From JBFHIZ01 sp963666475 (GTDB taxonomy: Bacteria; Bacillota; Clostridia; Lachnospirales; Lachnospiraceae): a stretch of DNA of 64,000 nucleotides. Position numbers and translations under genes: made by a program. The DNA is taken from assembly GCA_963666475.2 (NCBI GenBank), contig OY762821.2, positions 806,001 through 870,000 on the forward strand, given 5' to 3'. This document shows positions 7,664 to 17,115 of the stretch, one piece after another (within the stretch, counting starts at the first letter, position 1; each line of letters starts with the position of its first letter). The notes under the pieces are model-generated. The model was not told the origin of the DNA. It ran no database searches and saw only the letters and a program-made list of their open reading frames with translations.

Positions 7664-8720
7664 AGTATATCTGGTTCTTGAAAATGGTGAGGTCTTCGAA
7701 GGATATTCCTTCGGAGTGAAAAAAGAGGTCGTTGGTGAAGTTGTATTTACAACGGCTATGACCGGTTATCCGGAAACACTAACTGATAAGAGCTATTATG
7801 GACAAATTATTGTCCAATCTTTTCCATTGATTGGAAACTATGGAAATATTACAGAAGATCATGAAAGCGAAAAAATTCATGCTTCTGGTTATATTGTGAA
7901 TGACTGGTGTCGAAATCCCTCTAACTTTCGTAATAAGGGAACTATCGACGCTTTTTTAAAGTCTAATGATATCCCTGGAATCTATGGAATCGAGACTAGA
8001 AAGCTTATTCGTATGATTCGTAGCAACGGAGTCATGAATGGAAAAATCATATATGAGCCAGACTTTAAAGTAGATGATGCGATCAAAGGATACACCATAG
8101 AGCAAGCAGTAGAAAGCGTTACCAGAGAAGAAAAGGAAGTCAAAAAAGAGACTGGAAAATATCGAGTTGCATTAATGGATTATGGATTTAAAGAAAACAT
8201 TGCGAGAGAATTGATGAAACGCGACTGTGCAGTAACTGTATTCCCAAGTAGTACAACCGTGGAAGAAATCAAGGCTTTTGCTCCGGACGGAATCATGCTT
8301 TCAAATGGTCCTGGAGATCCAGAAAAAAATCCAGAAGTGATTGCAGAACTGAAAAAAATCCAGGATCTAGGGATTCCAATTTTTGGAATTTGCCTTGGAC
8401 ATCAATTGCTTGCACTTGCAAATGGCTGCAAAACTGCGAAGTTGAAATTCGGACACCGCGGAGCGAACCACCCTGCAAAAAATCTGTTGACTGGAAGAAC
8501 GTATATTACAAGCCAGAACCACGGATATGCAGTACTTCGTGACAGCATTCCAAGCGAGGTCGCACAAGAACTGTTTGTGAATGTAAATGATAATACAAAT
8601 GAAGGAATCTTATATAAAAATTCGAATGCTTTTTCTGTGCAGTTCCATCCAGAAGGATGTGGCGGACCAAGAGATACAGAGCATTTATTTGATGAGTTCG
8701 TGGAAAGAATGGAGGGATAG
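7650..8720 (+). CDS. carA: Carbamoyl-phosphate synthase, small (glutaminase) subunit
   Basis: Releases ammonia from glutamine for carbamoyl phosphate synthesis. It has 356 residues: an N-terminal CPSase small-chain domain (GEVVFTTAMTGYPETLTD), then a class I amidotransferase with nucleophile Cys in GICLGHQLLALANG and catalytic His in FHPEG. Two adjacent ATGs at 7650 and 7653 follow GGAGG; both overlap the end of purF. carB begins 3 bp after its stop. Confidence 0.96.
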   Translation: MMADKVYLVLENGEVFEGYSFGVKKEVVGEVVFTTAMTGYPETLTDKSYYGQIIVQSFPLIGNYGNITEDHESEKIHASGYIVNDWCRNPSNFRNKGTIDAFLKSNDIPGIYGIETRKLIRMIRSNGVMNGKIIYEPDFKVDDAIKGYTIEQAVESVTREEKEVKKETGKYRVALMDYGFKENIARELMKRDCAVTVFPSSTTVEEIKAFAPDGIMLSNGPGDPEKNPEVIAELKKIQDLGIPIFGICLGHQLLALANGCKTAKLKFGHRGANHPAKNLLTGRTYITSQNHGYAVLRDSIPSEVAQELFVNVNDNTNEGILYKNSNAFSVQFHPEGCGGPRDTEHLFDEFVERMEG

Positions 8721-8723
8721 AAT

Positions 8724-11700
8724 ATGCCAAAAAGTAAAGAGATAAAAAAAGTACTGCTGATTGGATCTGGACCAATTATTATCGGACAGGCAGCAGAGTT
8801 TGATTATGCAGGAACACAGGCATGTCGTGTCCTTCAAGAAGAGGGTGTTGAGATTGTGCTCATCAACTCAAATCCAGCAACGATTATGACCGATCACAGT
8901 ATGGCTGATCATATTTATATTGAGCCATTAACCATAGACACGGTAAAAAGAATTATTGAAATAGAAAGACCGGATAGTATTTTATCTGGACTTGGAGGTC
9001 AAACTGCACTTACTCTTTGTATGCAACTTGCAAAAGAAGGGTACTTGGATAAAATGAATGTACGTCTATTGGGCTCTATGCCAGAAACGATTGATCGTGC
9101 AGAAGATCGTAAATTATTTAAGGATGCTATGGAAAAAATTAATCAGCCATGTATTCCATCAATTATTGCGACAACTTTCGAGGAAGCAAAAATATTTGCT
9201 GATGAAATGGGATATCCTGTAATCATTCGTCCTGCGTTTACACTTGGAGGAACTGGTGGTGGTATTGCAGAAGATGAATCAGAATTGATTTCCTATGTGC
9301 ACAGTGGAATTTCGAATTCGCCAATTGGACAGATCTTGGTAGAACGAAGTGTTGCTGGATGGAAAGAAGTTGAATTTGAAGTAATGCGTGATAGCATTGG
9401 AAATATTATCACGGTCTGTTCAATGGAAAACATTGATCCTGTTGGTGTTCATACAGGAGATAGTATTGTAGTAGCGCCTACTCTGACACTTGCTGACAAA
9501 GAATTCCAGATGCTCCGTTCCGCTGCATTTGCAATCATTGAAGAACTTGGTGTAGAAGGTGGTTGTAACTGTCAGTTCGCACTGAATCCAGACAATTTTG
9601 ATTACGCAGTAATCGAGGTAAACCCTCGTGTATCTCGTTCCTCTGCTCTTGCTTCGAAAGCAACTGGATACCCAATTGCAAAAGTTGCTACAAAGATTGC
9701 GCTTGGTTATACTTTGGATGAAATTCCTAATGCTGTAACAGGAAAAACATTTGCTGCTTTTGAACCTACATTGGACTATGTGGCATTGAAGTTCCCGAAA
9801 TGGCCATTTGATAAATTTGTATATGCGAAAAAGACTCTTGGCACACAGATGAAAGCTACTGGAGAAGTTATGAGTATTTCTGATAGCTTTGAAGGTGCTC
9901 TTAGAAAAGCCATTCGTGGTACAGAAGGTGCGAGAAAGTCTTTAAAAACTATAGATCTTCCAAATCTATCAAAATCAGAATTGTTAAGAAGATTAGAAAA
10001 ACCGACCGATGAACGTATTTTCTTTGTGTATGAGGCAATGGAACAGGGATGTACGGTCGAGGAAATTTTTGAAATCACAAAAATTGATCGTTATTTCTTA
10101 GAACTGATTAAAAATATGTCAACAGATAAACCAGAAGGACCAACAACATATCGTATGGTAGATACCTGTGCGGGTGAATTCGAAGCGCAGACACCTTATT
10201 TCTATGCAGTTACTGGTGGGACGGATGAAGCGGTCGAATTTGTAGAAAAAAGCACAAAAGAACGTGTGTTGGTAATTGGTTCTGGACCTATCCGTATCGG
10301 ACAGGGAATTGAATTCGACTATGCATGTGTACGTTGTGTATCGACATTAAAAGAACTGGGTTATGATGCAATTGTTATTAATAACAATCCAGAAACTGTT
10401 TCGACAGACTTTGATATATCCGATCGTTTGTATTTTGAACCATTGACAATTGAAGATGTTATGGCAGTAATTGAAGTTGAAAAACCGATGGGAGTTGTGG
10501 TAGCATTTGGTGGTGGAACTTCTGTTAAACTTGCGACAGAACTTGCGAAACGTGGTGTGAAAATCCTTGGAAGTTCAGCGGATACAATCGATATGTGTGA
10601 AGATCGTGAACGTTTTGAGGCAGCACTTGAAAAATTAGATATCAAACGTCCAAAAGGATTTTCTGTATTAAATGAGTGGGAAGCACTTGATGCAGCGGAA
10701 CAATTAGGGTATCCTGTACTGATGAGACCTTCGTATGTTCTTGGCGGACAGAATATGATCATTGCTTTTAACGAACAAGATGTAAAAGAATATGCTCGAA
10801 TTATTTATAGCCAGAAGCAGGAAAATCCGGTTCTTGTAGATAAATATTTGGGTGGTCTGGAAATCGAAGTTGATGCATTGTGTGACGGACACGACATTTT
10901 GATTCCTGGAATTATGGAACATGTGGAACGTACTGGAATTCATTCAGGAGATAGTATTGCAATCTATCCTCCAATGCATATTTCAGATTACATGCGAGAC
11001 GTAATTTATGAAGAAACAAAGAAAATTTGTCTGGAAATTGATGCTTTGGGATTAATCAATATCCAATATATTGTTCTTGATGAACAACTATATATCATCG
11101 AGGTAAACCCTCGTGCATCTAGAACGGTTCCTTATTTATCAAAAGTAACTGGAATTCCGATGTGTGATATTGCTACAAAATTAAGTTTGGGAATGACTTT
11201 GAAAGAACTATCCTATGAACCAGGAATATTCAAAGAACCTCCATATTTTACTGTAAAAGTACCAGTGTTCTCATTTGCAAAATTGACAGATGTAGATACA
11301 CAACTCGGACCGGAAATGAAATCTACCGGAGAAGTATTGGGTATTGGACGTAATTTCCAAGAAGCTATTTACAAGGGACTTGTTGCAGCTGGATATCATA
11401 TGAAGAGAAAAGGTATTATCTTTATTACAGTACGTGATAACGACAAGTACGAAATGATTCCAATTGCACAGAAGTTTGTAGACATGGGCTTTACTCTTGC
11501 TGCGACACCGGGAACCGCTAGAGTATTAAGAGAAGCAGGGCTGCAGGTTAAAGAAATACCAAAAATCAGTCAGAATGAAGAGTACAATTCAAAAACCGCT
11601 CTGGATACAGAAGGTTTTGCATATATAATTTCAACGTCAGCAAAAGGAAGAAATCCTGCTGATGACGATGTAAAGATTCGTAGAAAAGCATGTATGCTAG

Positions 11701-11822
11701 GAATTCCTACTCTAACTTCAGTTGATACTGCAAATGCCTTGGCAGACAGCCTATTGTCGGGTTATAATGAGAACAATACAGAGCTCATGGATATCAATAA
11801 TTTACCAACAGAGGTAATGTAA
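8724..11822 (+). CDS. carB: Carbamoyl-phosphate synthase, large subunit
   Basis: Makes carbamoyl phosphate from bicarbonate, two ATP and ammonia tunnelled from CarA; the product feeds pyrimidines and arginine. It has 1032 residues, close to the short CarB form. The two homologous synthetase halves each start with a glycine-rich ATP-grasp pre-domain (LLIGSGPIIIGQAAEFDYAG and VIGSGPIRIGQGIEFDYAC). A C-terminal MGS-like domain starts near residue 900 (FITVRDNDKYEMIPIAQKF). It lies inside the operon between carA and pyrG. Confidence 0.97.
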   Translation: MPKSKEIKKVLLIGSGPIIIGQAAEFDYAGTQACRVLQEEGVEIVLINSNPATIMTDHSMADHIYIEPLTIDTVKRIIEIERPDSILSGLGGQTALTLCMQLAKEGYLDKMNVRLLGSMPETIDRAEDRKLFKDAMEKINQPCIPSIIATTFEEAKIFADEMGYPVIIRPAFTLGGTGGGIAEDESELISYVHSGISNSPIGQILVERSVAGWKEVEFEVMRDSIGNIITVCSMENIDPVGVHTGDSIVVAPTLTLADKEFQMLRSAAFAIIEELGVEGGCNCQFALNPDNFDYAVIEVNPRVSRSSALASKATGYPIAKVATKIALGYTLDEIPNAVTGKTFAAFEPTLDYVALKFPKWPFDKFVYAKKTLGTQMKATGEVMSISDSFEGALRKAIRGTEGARKSLKTIDLPNLSKSELLRRLEKPTDERIFFVYEAMEQGCTVEEIFEITKIDRYFLELIKNMSTDKPEGPTTYRMVDTCAGEFEAQTPYFYAVTGGTDEAVEFVEKSTKERVLVIGSGPIRIGQGIEFDYACVRCVSTLKELGYDAIVINNNPETVSTDFDISDRLYFEPLTIEDVMAVIEVEKPMGVVVAFGGGTSVKLATELAKRGVKILGSSADTIDMCEDRERFEAALEKLDIKRPKGFSVLNEWEALDAAEQLGYPVLMRPSYVLGGQNMIIAFNEQDVKEYARIIYSQKQENPVLVDKYLGGLEIEVDALCDGHDILIPGIMEHVERTGIHSGDSIAIYPPMHISDYMRDVIYEETKKICLEIDALGLINIQYIVLDEQLYIIEVNPRASRTVPYLSKVTGIPMCDIATKLSLGMTLKELSYEPGIFKEPPYFTVKVPVFSFAKLTDVDTQLGPEMKSTGEVLGIGRNFQEAIYKGLVAAGYHMKRKGIIFITVRDNDKYEMIPIAQKFVDMGFTLAATPGTARVLREAGLQVKEIPKISQNEEYNSKTALDTEGFAYIISTSAKGRNPADDDVKIRRKACMLGIPTLTSVDTANALADSLLSGYNENNTELMDINNLPTEVM

Positions 11823-11840
11823 GAAAGAATGGAGACTATT

Positions 11841-13433
11841 ATGGCTAAGTTTATATTTGTAACTGGAGGAGTTGTATCAGGATTAGGTAAAGGAATCACT
11901 GCTGCATCTCTTGGCAGATTATTAAAGCAAAGAGGGATCAGTGTATCCGCACAGAAGTTAGATCCTTACATGAACGTAGACCCAGGGACGATGAGTCCAT
12001 ATCAGCATGGAGAAGTATTTGTGACCGAAGACGGAGCAGAAACAGACTTGGACTTGGGGCACTATGAACGTTTTATTGATGAGAATTTGACGAAATTTTC
12101 AAATCTTACATCGGGAAGAGTATATTGGAATGTACTAAACAGGGAACGTAACGGGGGATATTTAGGACAGACCGTACAGATCATTCCTCATATTACAAAC
12201 GAAATCAAAGAGTTTATCTATAAAGGAGCAGAAAACAGTGGAAGTGATGTAATCATCACGGAAATTGGGGGTACCATTGGTGACATTGAAAGTCAATCTT
12301 TCTTGGAAGCGATTCGCCAAATTACTTTGGAAGTGGGTCGAGAAAATTGCCTTTCCATTCATGTTACACTAGTTCCTTATTTGGATTGTTCTCATGAACA
12401 CAAATCCAAACCTACACAACATTCTGTAAAAGAATTACAGGCGCTTGGAATCAACCCAGATATCATTGTTATGCGTGCAGATGAGCCGATTGGAGAAGGC
12501 ATCAAAGATAAGATTGCTCTTTTCTGTAATGTAAAAAGAGAATGTGTCATTGAAAATCTTACCATTCCTTCCTTATATGAAGCCCCTCTCATGTTACATG
12601 AACAAGGATTGGACGAAGTAGTTTGTAAGAAATTCGGTTGGGATGACAAAAAAGCGGATCTAACAGAATGGACACAGATGGTGGAAGGAATTAACCACCG
12701 TGATAAGACTACAAAAATTGCAATTGTTGGAAAATATACAAAATTACATGATGCATATCTATCAATCATGGAATCATTAAGACATGCTGGATTCTTGCAT
12801 GGAACGCATATTCGTCTTCTTTGGATCGATAGTGAAGAAGTGACTGAAGAAAATGTGAAAGAGCAACTTGGTGAAGCCGAAGGTATCTTGATTCCAGGTG
12901 GTTTTGGAGATCGTGGTATCGAAGGAATGATTACCGCTGCAAAATATGGTAGAGAAAACAATATTCCTGTATTTGGAATTTGTTTAGGAATGCAAATCAT
13001 GACCATTGAATATGCTAGAAATGTTTTAGGATATAAAGATGCGCATTCAAAAGAATTTGATGAACATACAACACATCCTGTAATTGCCTTGATGGAAACG
13101 CAAAAAGGAATCACTGTAAAAGGTGGTACAATGCGTCTAGGAGCATATCCTTGTAAAATCAAAGAAGGAACAAAACTCATGGAAGCATATCAACAGGAAA
13201 ACATTCAAGAACGTCATCGTCACAGATTTGAATTCAACAATGACTACAAAGCGGATTTTGAAGAAAATGGACTTACCATTTGTGGAACTTCACCAGACGA
13301 ATCTTTGGTAGAAGCAGTTGAGTATACACCAAATGAATTCCACGTTGGGGTACAGTTCCATCCAGAATTCAAGAGCCGTCCAAATAAACCACACGCATTG
13401 TTCTGCAAGTTTGTGGAAAGTACCCTAAAATAG
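11841..13433 (+). CDS. pyrG: CTP synthase
   Basis: Converts UTP to CTP with glutamine as nitrogen donor. ATG at 11841 (GGAG 6 nt upstream) gives the standard N-terminus MAKFIFVTGGVVSGLGKGI and 530 residues; the in-frame ATG at 11829 overlaps that ribosome binding site. The N-terminal synthetase domain carries the P-loop-like motif. The C-terminal class I glutaminase has Cys in FGICLGMQIM and the His-Glu pair in FHPEF. It is the third glutamine amidotransferase of this operon. Confidence 0.97.
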   Translation: MAKFIFVTGGVVSGLGKGITAASLGRLLKQRGISVSAQKLDPYMNVDPGTMSPYQHGEVFVTEDGAETDLDLGHYERFIDENLTKFSNLTSGRVYWNVLNRERNGGYLGQTVQIIPHITNEIKEFIYKGAENSGSDVIITEIGGTIGDIESQSFLEAIRQITLEVGRENCLSIHVTLVPYLDCSHEHKSKPTQHSVKELQALGINPDIIVMRADEPIGEGIKDKIALFCNVKRECVIENLTIPSLYEAPLMLHEQGLDEVVCKKFGWDDKKADLTEWTQMVEGINHRDKTTKIAIVGKYTKLHDAYLSIMESLRHAGFLHGTHIRLLWIDSEEVTEENVKEQLGEAEGILIPGGFGDRGIEGMITAAKYGRENNIPVFGICLGMQIMTIEYARNVLGYKDAHSKEFDEHTTHPVIALMETQKGITVKGGTMRLGAYPCKIKEGTKLMEAYQQENIQERHRHRFEFNNDYKADFEENGLTICGTSPDESLVEAVEYTPNEFHVGVQFHPEFKSRPNKPHALFCKFVESTLK

Positions 13434-13470
13434 ATTCGTACCTGATCAGATAGAAACATGGAGAAAAGAT

Positions 13471-14652
13471 ATGAAATTAAATGAAAATTATGCAAAATTA
13501 AAACCAAGTTATCTGTTTTCGCAGATCAGCAAAGAAGTTGCTGATTATACTGCAAAAAATCCAGATGCAAAAATTATTAAAATGGGAATTGGCGATGTGA
13601 CAAAGCCGCTGACCGCTTCTGTAATTGAAGCAATGCATAAAGCAGTTGATGAAATGGGAGTTGCAGAGACTTTTAAAGGATATGGAGCGGAACAGGGATA
13701 TCCTTTCCTGAGAGAAGCCATTGCAAATTACTATCAGAGCAAGAATGTTTCAGTAGACATGAGTGAAGTATTCGTTTCTGATGGAGCAAAGAGTGACGTA
13801 GGAAATATCGTAGAACTATTTGGAAAAGATATGATTGTTGGGATTCCGAACCCAGTATATCCAGTATATGTTGATACAAATATTATGGAAGGAAGAACAA
13901 TCAAATTCCTTGATGCAAATGCAGAAAACTCATTTTCACCGCTTCCAGGAAGTGAACATGTAGATATTATCTACTTGTGTTCTCCAAACAATCCAACAGG
14001 AGCTGTTTACACTAGAGAACAACTTGAAGCATGGGTTTCTTATGCATTAAAAGAAGAATCCATTATTCTTTTTGATGCAGCTTATGAAGCATTTATTGGA
14101 GATGATTCATTGCCAGTTAGTATTTTTGAAATCGAAGGTTCCAAGAAATGCGCAATTGAATTCTGCTCTTTCTCTAAAACAGCAGGATTTACTGGAACGA
14201 GATGTGGATACACCGTATTATCAAAAGAGTTGATTTTTGGTGGAACTTCTGTATACGATATGTGGAATAGAAGACAAACAACAAAATTCAATGGTGTTTC
14301 TTATATTGTTCAAAGAGGTGCAGAAGCGGCACTGACTGAAAAAGGACAGGAAGAGTTCATGGAAAACATTCTCTATTACAAAGAGAATGCAAAAATTATC
14401 ATGGATGCATTTGATGAAATTGGAATTCGTTATTGGGGGGGTCAAAACTCACCATATATCTGGATGGAATGTCCGAACGGGATGAAATCATGGGAGTTTT
14501 TCTCGCATCTTCTTGAAACATGTAGTGTTGTAGGTACTCCTGGTGCTGGTTTTGGAGACGGTGGAGAAGGATACTTTAGACTTTCTTCGTTCAATACCCA
14601 TGAAAATACAAGAGAAGCAATGGAACGTATCAAAGAAGCGTTTTCGAAGTAA
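13471..14652 (+). CDS. dapL: LL-diaminopimelate aminotransferase
   Basis: PLP enzyme that makes LL-diaminopimelate from tetrahydrodipicolinate and glutamate, the short lysine and peptidoglycan route used by many Clostridia. It has 393 residues with the family N-terminus (KLNENYAKLKPSYLFSQI), substrate loop MGIGDVTKPL, SPNNPTGAVY and the PLP lysine in SFSKTAGFTGTRCGY. It begins 38 bp after pyrG with GGAG upstream and is probably the last gene of the operon. No clear terminator follows, only an imperfect dyad around 14660-14690. Confidence 0.95.
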   Translation: MKLNENYAKLKPSYLFSQISKEVADYTAKNPDAKIIKMGIGDVTKPLTASVIEAMHKAVDEMGVAETFKGYGAEQGYPFLREAIANYYQSKNVSVDMSEVFVSDGAKSDVGNIVELFGKDMIVGIPNPVYPVYVDTNIMEGRTIKFLDANAENSFSPLPGSEHVDIIYLCSPNNPTGAVYTREQLEAWVSYALKEESIILFDAAYEAFIGDDSLPVSIFEIEGSKKCAIEFCSFSKTAGFTGTRCGYTVLSKELIFGGTSVYDMWNRRQTTKFNGVSYIVQRGAEAALTEKGQEEFMENILYYKENAKIIMDAFDEIGIRYWGGQNSPYIWMECPNGMKSWEFFSHLLETCSVVGTPGAGFGDGGEGYFRLSSFNTHENTREAMERIKEAFSK

Positions 14653-14669
14653 ATTATCACATGTTCATG

Positions 14670-14697
14670 TTGCGTTCGTCACATAACATGCTATAAT
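14670..14697 (+). promoter_or_regulatory. Promoter of the DUF1858 gene
   Basis: TTGCGT, 16-nt spacer, perfect TATAAT at 14692-14697. A second TATAAT follows a few bases later. The leader to the start codon is about 80 nt. Confidence 0.55.
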
Positions 14698-14785
14698 GAT
14701 ATAATATAATGTAACCAGTAAAAATTATTTGTCTCTGCGATACAGGTTGTATATGTTTGAGGAATAGAAATTAAGGAGAATTGAT

Positions 14786-14980
14786 ATGGCTAAAGTAACA
14801 AAAGATATGATCATTGGTGACGTAGTACGTACCTACCCAGAACTAGTGCCAACTTTCGTTCAAAACGGAATGCACTGTATCGGATGTCCATCTGCTCAGG
14901 CAGAAAGTATTGAAGATGCTTGTTTTGTACATGGTTTAGACCCAGATCAAATGATTGAAGCTTTGAACAGCGCTGAATAA
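14786..14980 (+). CDS. DUF1858 small CxxC protein
   Basis: A 64-residue protein of the DUF1858 / hybrid-cluster-associated redox disulfide family. The single motif CIGC (residues 31-34, in GMHCIGCPSAQAES) is the expected redox or metal site, followed by an acidic helix (HGLDPDQMIEALNS). AAGGAG lies 7 nt upstream. It is monocistronic, between a promoter and a strong terminator. The biochemical role is not established. Confidence 0.88.
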   Translation: MAKVTKDMIIGDVVRTYPELVPTFVQNGMHCIGCPSAQAESIEDACFVHGLDPDQMIEALNSAE

Positions 14981-14991
14981 TTGTGTGAAAC

Positions 14992-15033
14992 AAGAAAAAG
15001 TCATTCTTTGAAGAAAGAATGACTTTTTCTTTT
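14992..15033. terminator. Strong bidirectional terminator
   Basis: A perfect 18-bp stem (AAGAAAAAGTCATTCTTT) with loop GAAG, with T and A runs at both ends. It ends the DUF1858 transcript. Confidence 0.9.
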
Positions 15034-15065
15034 AAAAAATGAAGTAGGAGGACTATTCTGGACTG

Positions 15066-15617
15066 TTGTTTGTTCAGATGGATGTGATTATGAAATTTGA
15101 TAAGATGAAAGAACCTTTTGATCTTTTGTTGGATACAAAAGACTACAATATAAATGGAACGAAAGGCATGCGTATTTCCATACGTGGCGTGATTAACTAT
15201 CAGGATTCTTTTGCGTTTATTCATAGTAATATGTTTGACGAATTTAAATTTCCGGGTGGGAAAATGGACCAGGGCGAAACACAGGAAGAAACTTTGGTTC
15301 GTGAAGTAAAAGAAGAGGTCGGACTGACCGTCATTAAAGATTCTATTTTTTACTTAGGAAAAGCAATTGAAAGAAGAAAAGGAAAACATGAAGATTATTT
15401 TGAATGGATCTCATATTATTACTATTGCGAAGTAAATGATGAAAGAACAACGCCAATTTTAGATCCTTATGAAACCACGTACGGATATCATTTAGAAATG
15501 TGCTCCTTAGAAGATGCATATGAAAACAATAAAAAGATTGAAGTAGCACATGATCAGGCAGGTGTTCAAAGAGATACGTTGGTAATGGAAACACTTCTTG
15601 CAAGAAAAAAATCGTAA
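15066..15617 (+). CDS. Nudix hydrolase
   Basis: Hydrolase of a nucleoside diphosphate linked compound; substrate unknown. The Nudix box is complete: GGKMDQGETQEETL followed by VREVKEEVGL (G, then E six residues on, then REVKEEVGL). The start is uncertain. The TTG at 15066 lies 13-14 nt after AGGAGG, which is rather far; in-frame ATGs at 15078 and 15090 lack their own ribosome binding sites. The length is 175-183 residues. Confidence 0.82.
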   Translation: MFVQMDVIMKFDKMKEPFDLLLDTKDYNINGTKGMRISIRGVINYQDSFAFIHSNMFDEFKFPGGKMDQGETQEETLVREVKEEVGLTVIKDSIFYLGKAIERRKGKHEDYFEWISYYYYCEVNDERTTPILDPYETTYGYHLEMCSLEDAYENNKKIEVAHDQAGVQRDTLVMETLLARKKS

Positions 15618-15682
15618 AATGAATGAATGATATATAAAATTCAAAAAAATGCAAGAATTAAATCAAATATATTGGAGACAAC

Positions 15683-16663
15683 ATGATAGATTTTTTTGGT
15701 AACATCCTAACAATGATTACAGATAATATTTTTCCGATTGCGATGATTATCGCAATCGGATACTTTTTGGAGAAAAAATTCGCTTTTGATATTAAAGTCA
15801 TGAGCAAACTGAATTTTTTTGTATTTGTTCCATGTTATATGTTTGTACATCTTTATAGTACGGAATTTGATCCAAATCTTCTAAAGATGGTTCCGGCAGA
15901 ACTTATGATTTTCTTGTTTATGACGGTGCTTGGTGGGCTTTATGCAAAGAGAAGAGGTTTTTCCAAGGAGATGGGGAATCATTTTCAAAATGCAATGGCT
16001 TTCAATAATATGGGAAACGTGGGAGTTCCTCTTATGACTTTGGTTTTCTCAAGTGAAATCTTTTTGGTCGATGGGGAACCAGTCTACTTGACTCTGGCAC
16101 TTTCAGTTCTGCTTATTTTAATGACTACACAGAATATTACCTTAAATAGCTGGGGCTTCTATAAAGGGTTCAGTGCTACGGGTGGTAGTCCGAAGGAAGC
16201 ACTATTACGAACTCTGAAGATACCCATTCTGTATGCAGTGCTTTTGGTTGTAATGGTACGACTTCTGAATTGGGATCTCACAGAAAATCCTGCTTATGTT
16301 GCGGTAAATTATATTGAAGGTGGAATGGTACCCTCGGCTCTTCTGACATTGGGTATCCAAGTAGGGAAATCAGGAATTTCCTTCAAGAACAAAAAGGTAT
16401 TCGAGACCGTCTTTATGAAGATGGTGCTCTCGTTTGCAGCAGCACTATTGGTCAACTTTGTTCTTGGATTCGATGGAGTCTATGCGCAAGTACTGACCGT
16501 GGCAACTATGACGCCCATCGCAGTGAACGTAGCGCTTGTTGCAATCGAAGTAAAAAGTCAGGAAGAATATACTTCACAGGCGGTTGTTTTTTCAACTTTG
16601 ATTACGTTGGTACTTTTACCGTTCTTTTTGTATTTGATTCGATGGATTTATCCAATTGTATAA
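15683..16663 (+). CDS. AEC-family permease (auxin efflux carrier-like)
   Basis: A 326-residue integral membrane protein of the AEC/Mem_trans family with about ten hydrophobic spans. The N-terminal half has the conserved NFFVFVPCYMFVHLY segment and the family-typical FNNMGNVGVPLM; the C-terminal half repeats the fold (ASVALVA-like AVNVALVAIEVKSQ). Substrates of this family include malate and other organic acids; here the substrate is unknown. It begins 65 bp after the Nudix gene without an intervening terminator. Confidence 0.85.
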   Translation: MIDFFGNILTMITDNIFPIAMIIAIGYFLEKKFAFDIKVMSKLNFFVFVPCYMFVHLYSTEFDPNLLKMVPAELMIFLFMTVLGGLYAKRRGFSKEMGNHFQNAMAFNNMGNVGVPLMTLVFSSEIFLVDGEPVYLTLALSVLLILMTTQNITLNSWGFYKGFSATGGSPKEALLRTLKIPILYAVLLVVMVRLLNWDLTENPAYVAVNYIEGGMVPSALLTLGIQVGKSGISFKNKKVFETVFMKMVLSFAAALLVNFVLGFDGVYAQVLTVATMTPIAVNVALVAIEVKSQEEYTSQAVVFSTLITLVLLPFFLYLIRWIYPIV

Positions 16664-17044
16664 AGACCGTGAGATCTGTTTGGGCGGATTGCACGTGAAT
16701 GCGATTGGAATGCCCGATTTAGTGAAAAAATCATATGAAACGTGGTCAATATATCAGTCTAAATAGCAATATGGGCAGATTTGCAAAGAAAGAGGTTCAT
16801 TGGGCCCAAATATTAGTAGGAATTGGTCAAATAATTAAAATGAAGAGAAAATGTGCCCAGTAAATAAATAAAGAAGAAATCAAAGGGGAAATATTGCTTA
16901 TTTATGGCATATTTTATAGCTAAAATTTTTGAGAAAGTGACCGCTATTTCATGTTTGGACGATGTACAACAGCAACTATTCATTTTTGCCCAAAAGAGAG
17001 GAAACTCCTGCGAAGGAAACTCTTTTCGGAAGCACAAGACAAAG
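16664..17044. other. Noncoding stretch with repeated TGGGCA-like words (region A)
   Basis: No credible gene. The words TGGGCG (16681), TGCCCG (16711), TGGGCA (16772), TGGGCCCA (16801), TGCCCA (16854) and TGCCCA (16987) recur in both orientations at irregular spacing. The same pattern fills two other gene-free stretches (57330-57600 and 61100-61440). GGTCAA words also recur (16744, 16824). The function is unknown. Confidence 0.5.
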
Positions 17045-17085
17045 AAAGACCAAGAAGCTTAACATATCAAGCTTTCTTAGTCTTT
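17045..17085. terminator. Bidirectional terminator (trpB and upstream plus-strand genes)
   Basis: An imperfect stem of about 16 bp (AAAGACCAAGAAGCTT against AAGCTTTCTTAGTCTTT), with TCTTTTGTTTTG on the plus side and TTTCTTTGTC on the minus side. It ends trpB on the minus strand. Confidence 0.8.
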
Positions 17086-17115
17086 CTTTTGTTTTGTTAG
17101 AATATTACGACTTCT

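Noticed and set aside
12392..13180. 262-residue minus-strand ORF inside pyrG
   Set aside because: It is antisense to a fully conserved CTP synthase, and its cysteine/serine-rich composition is typical of an antisense frame.
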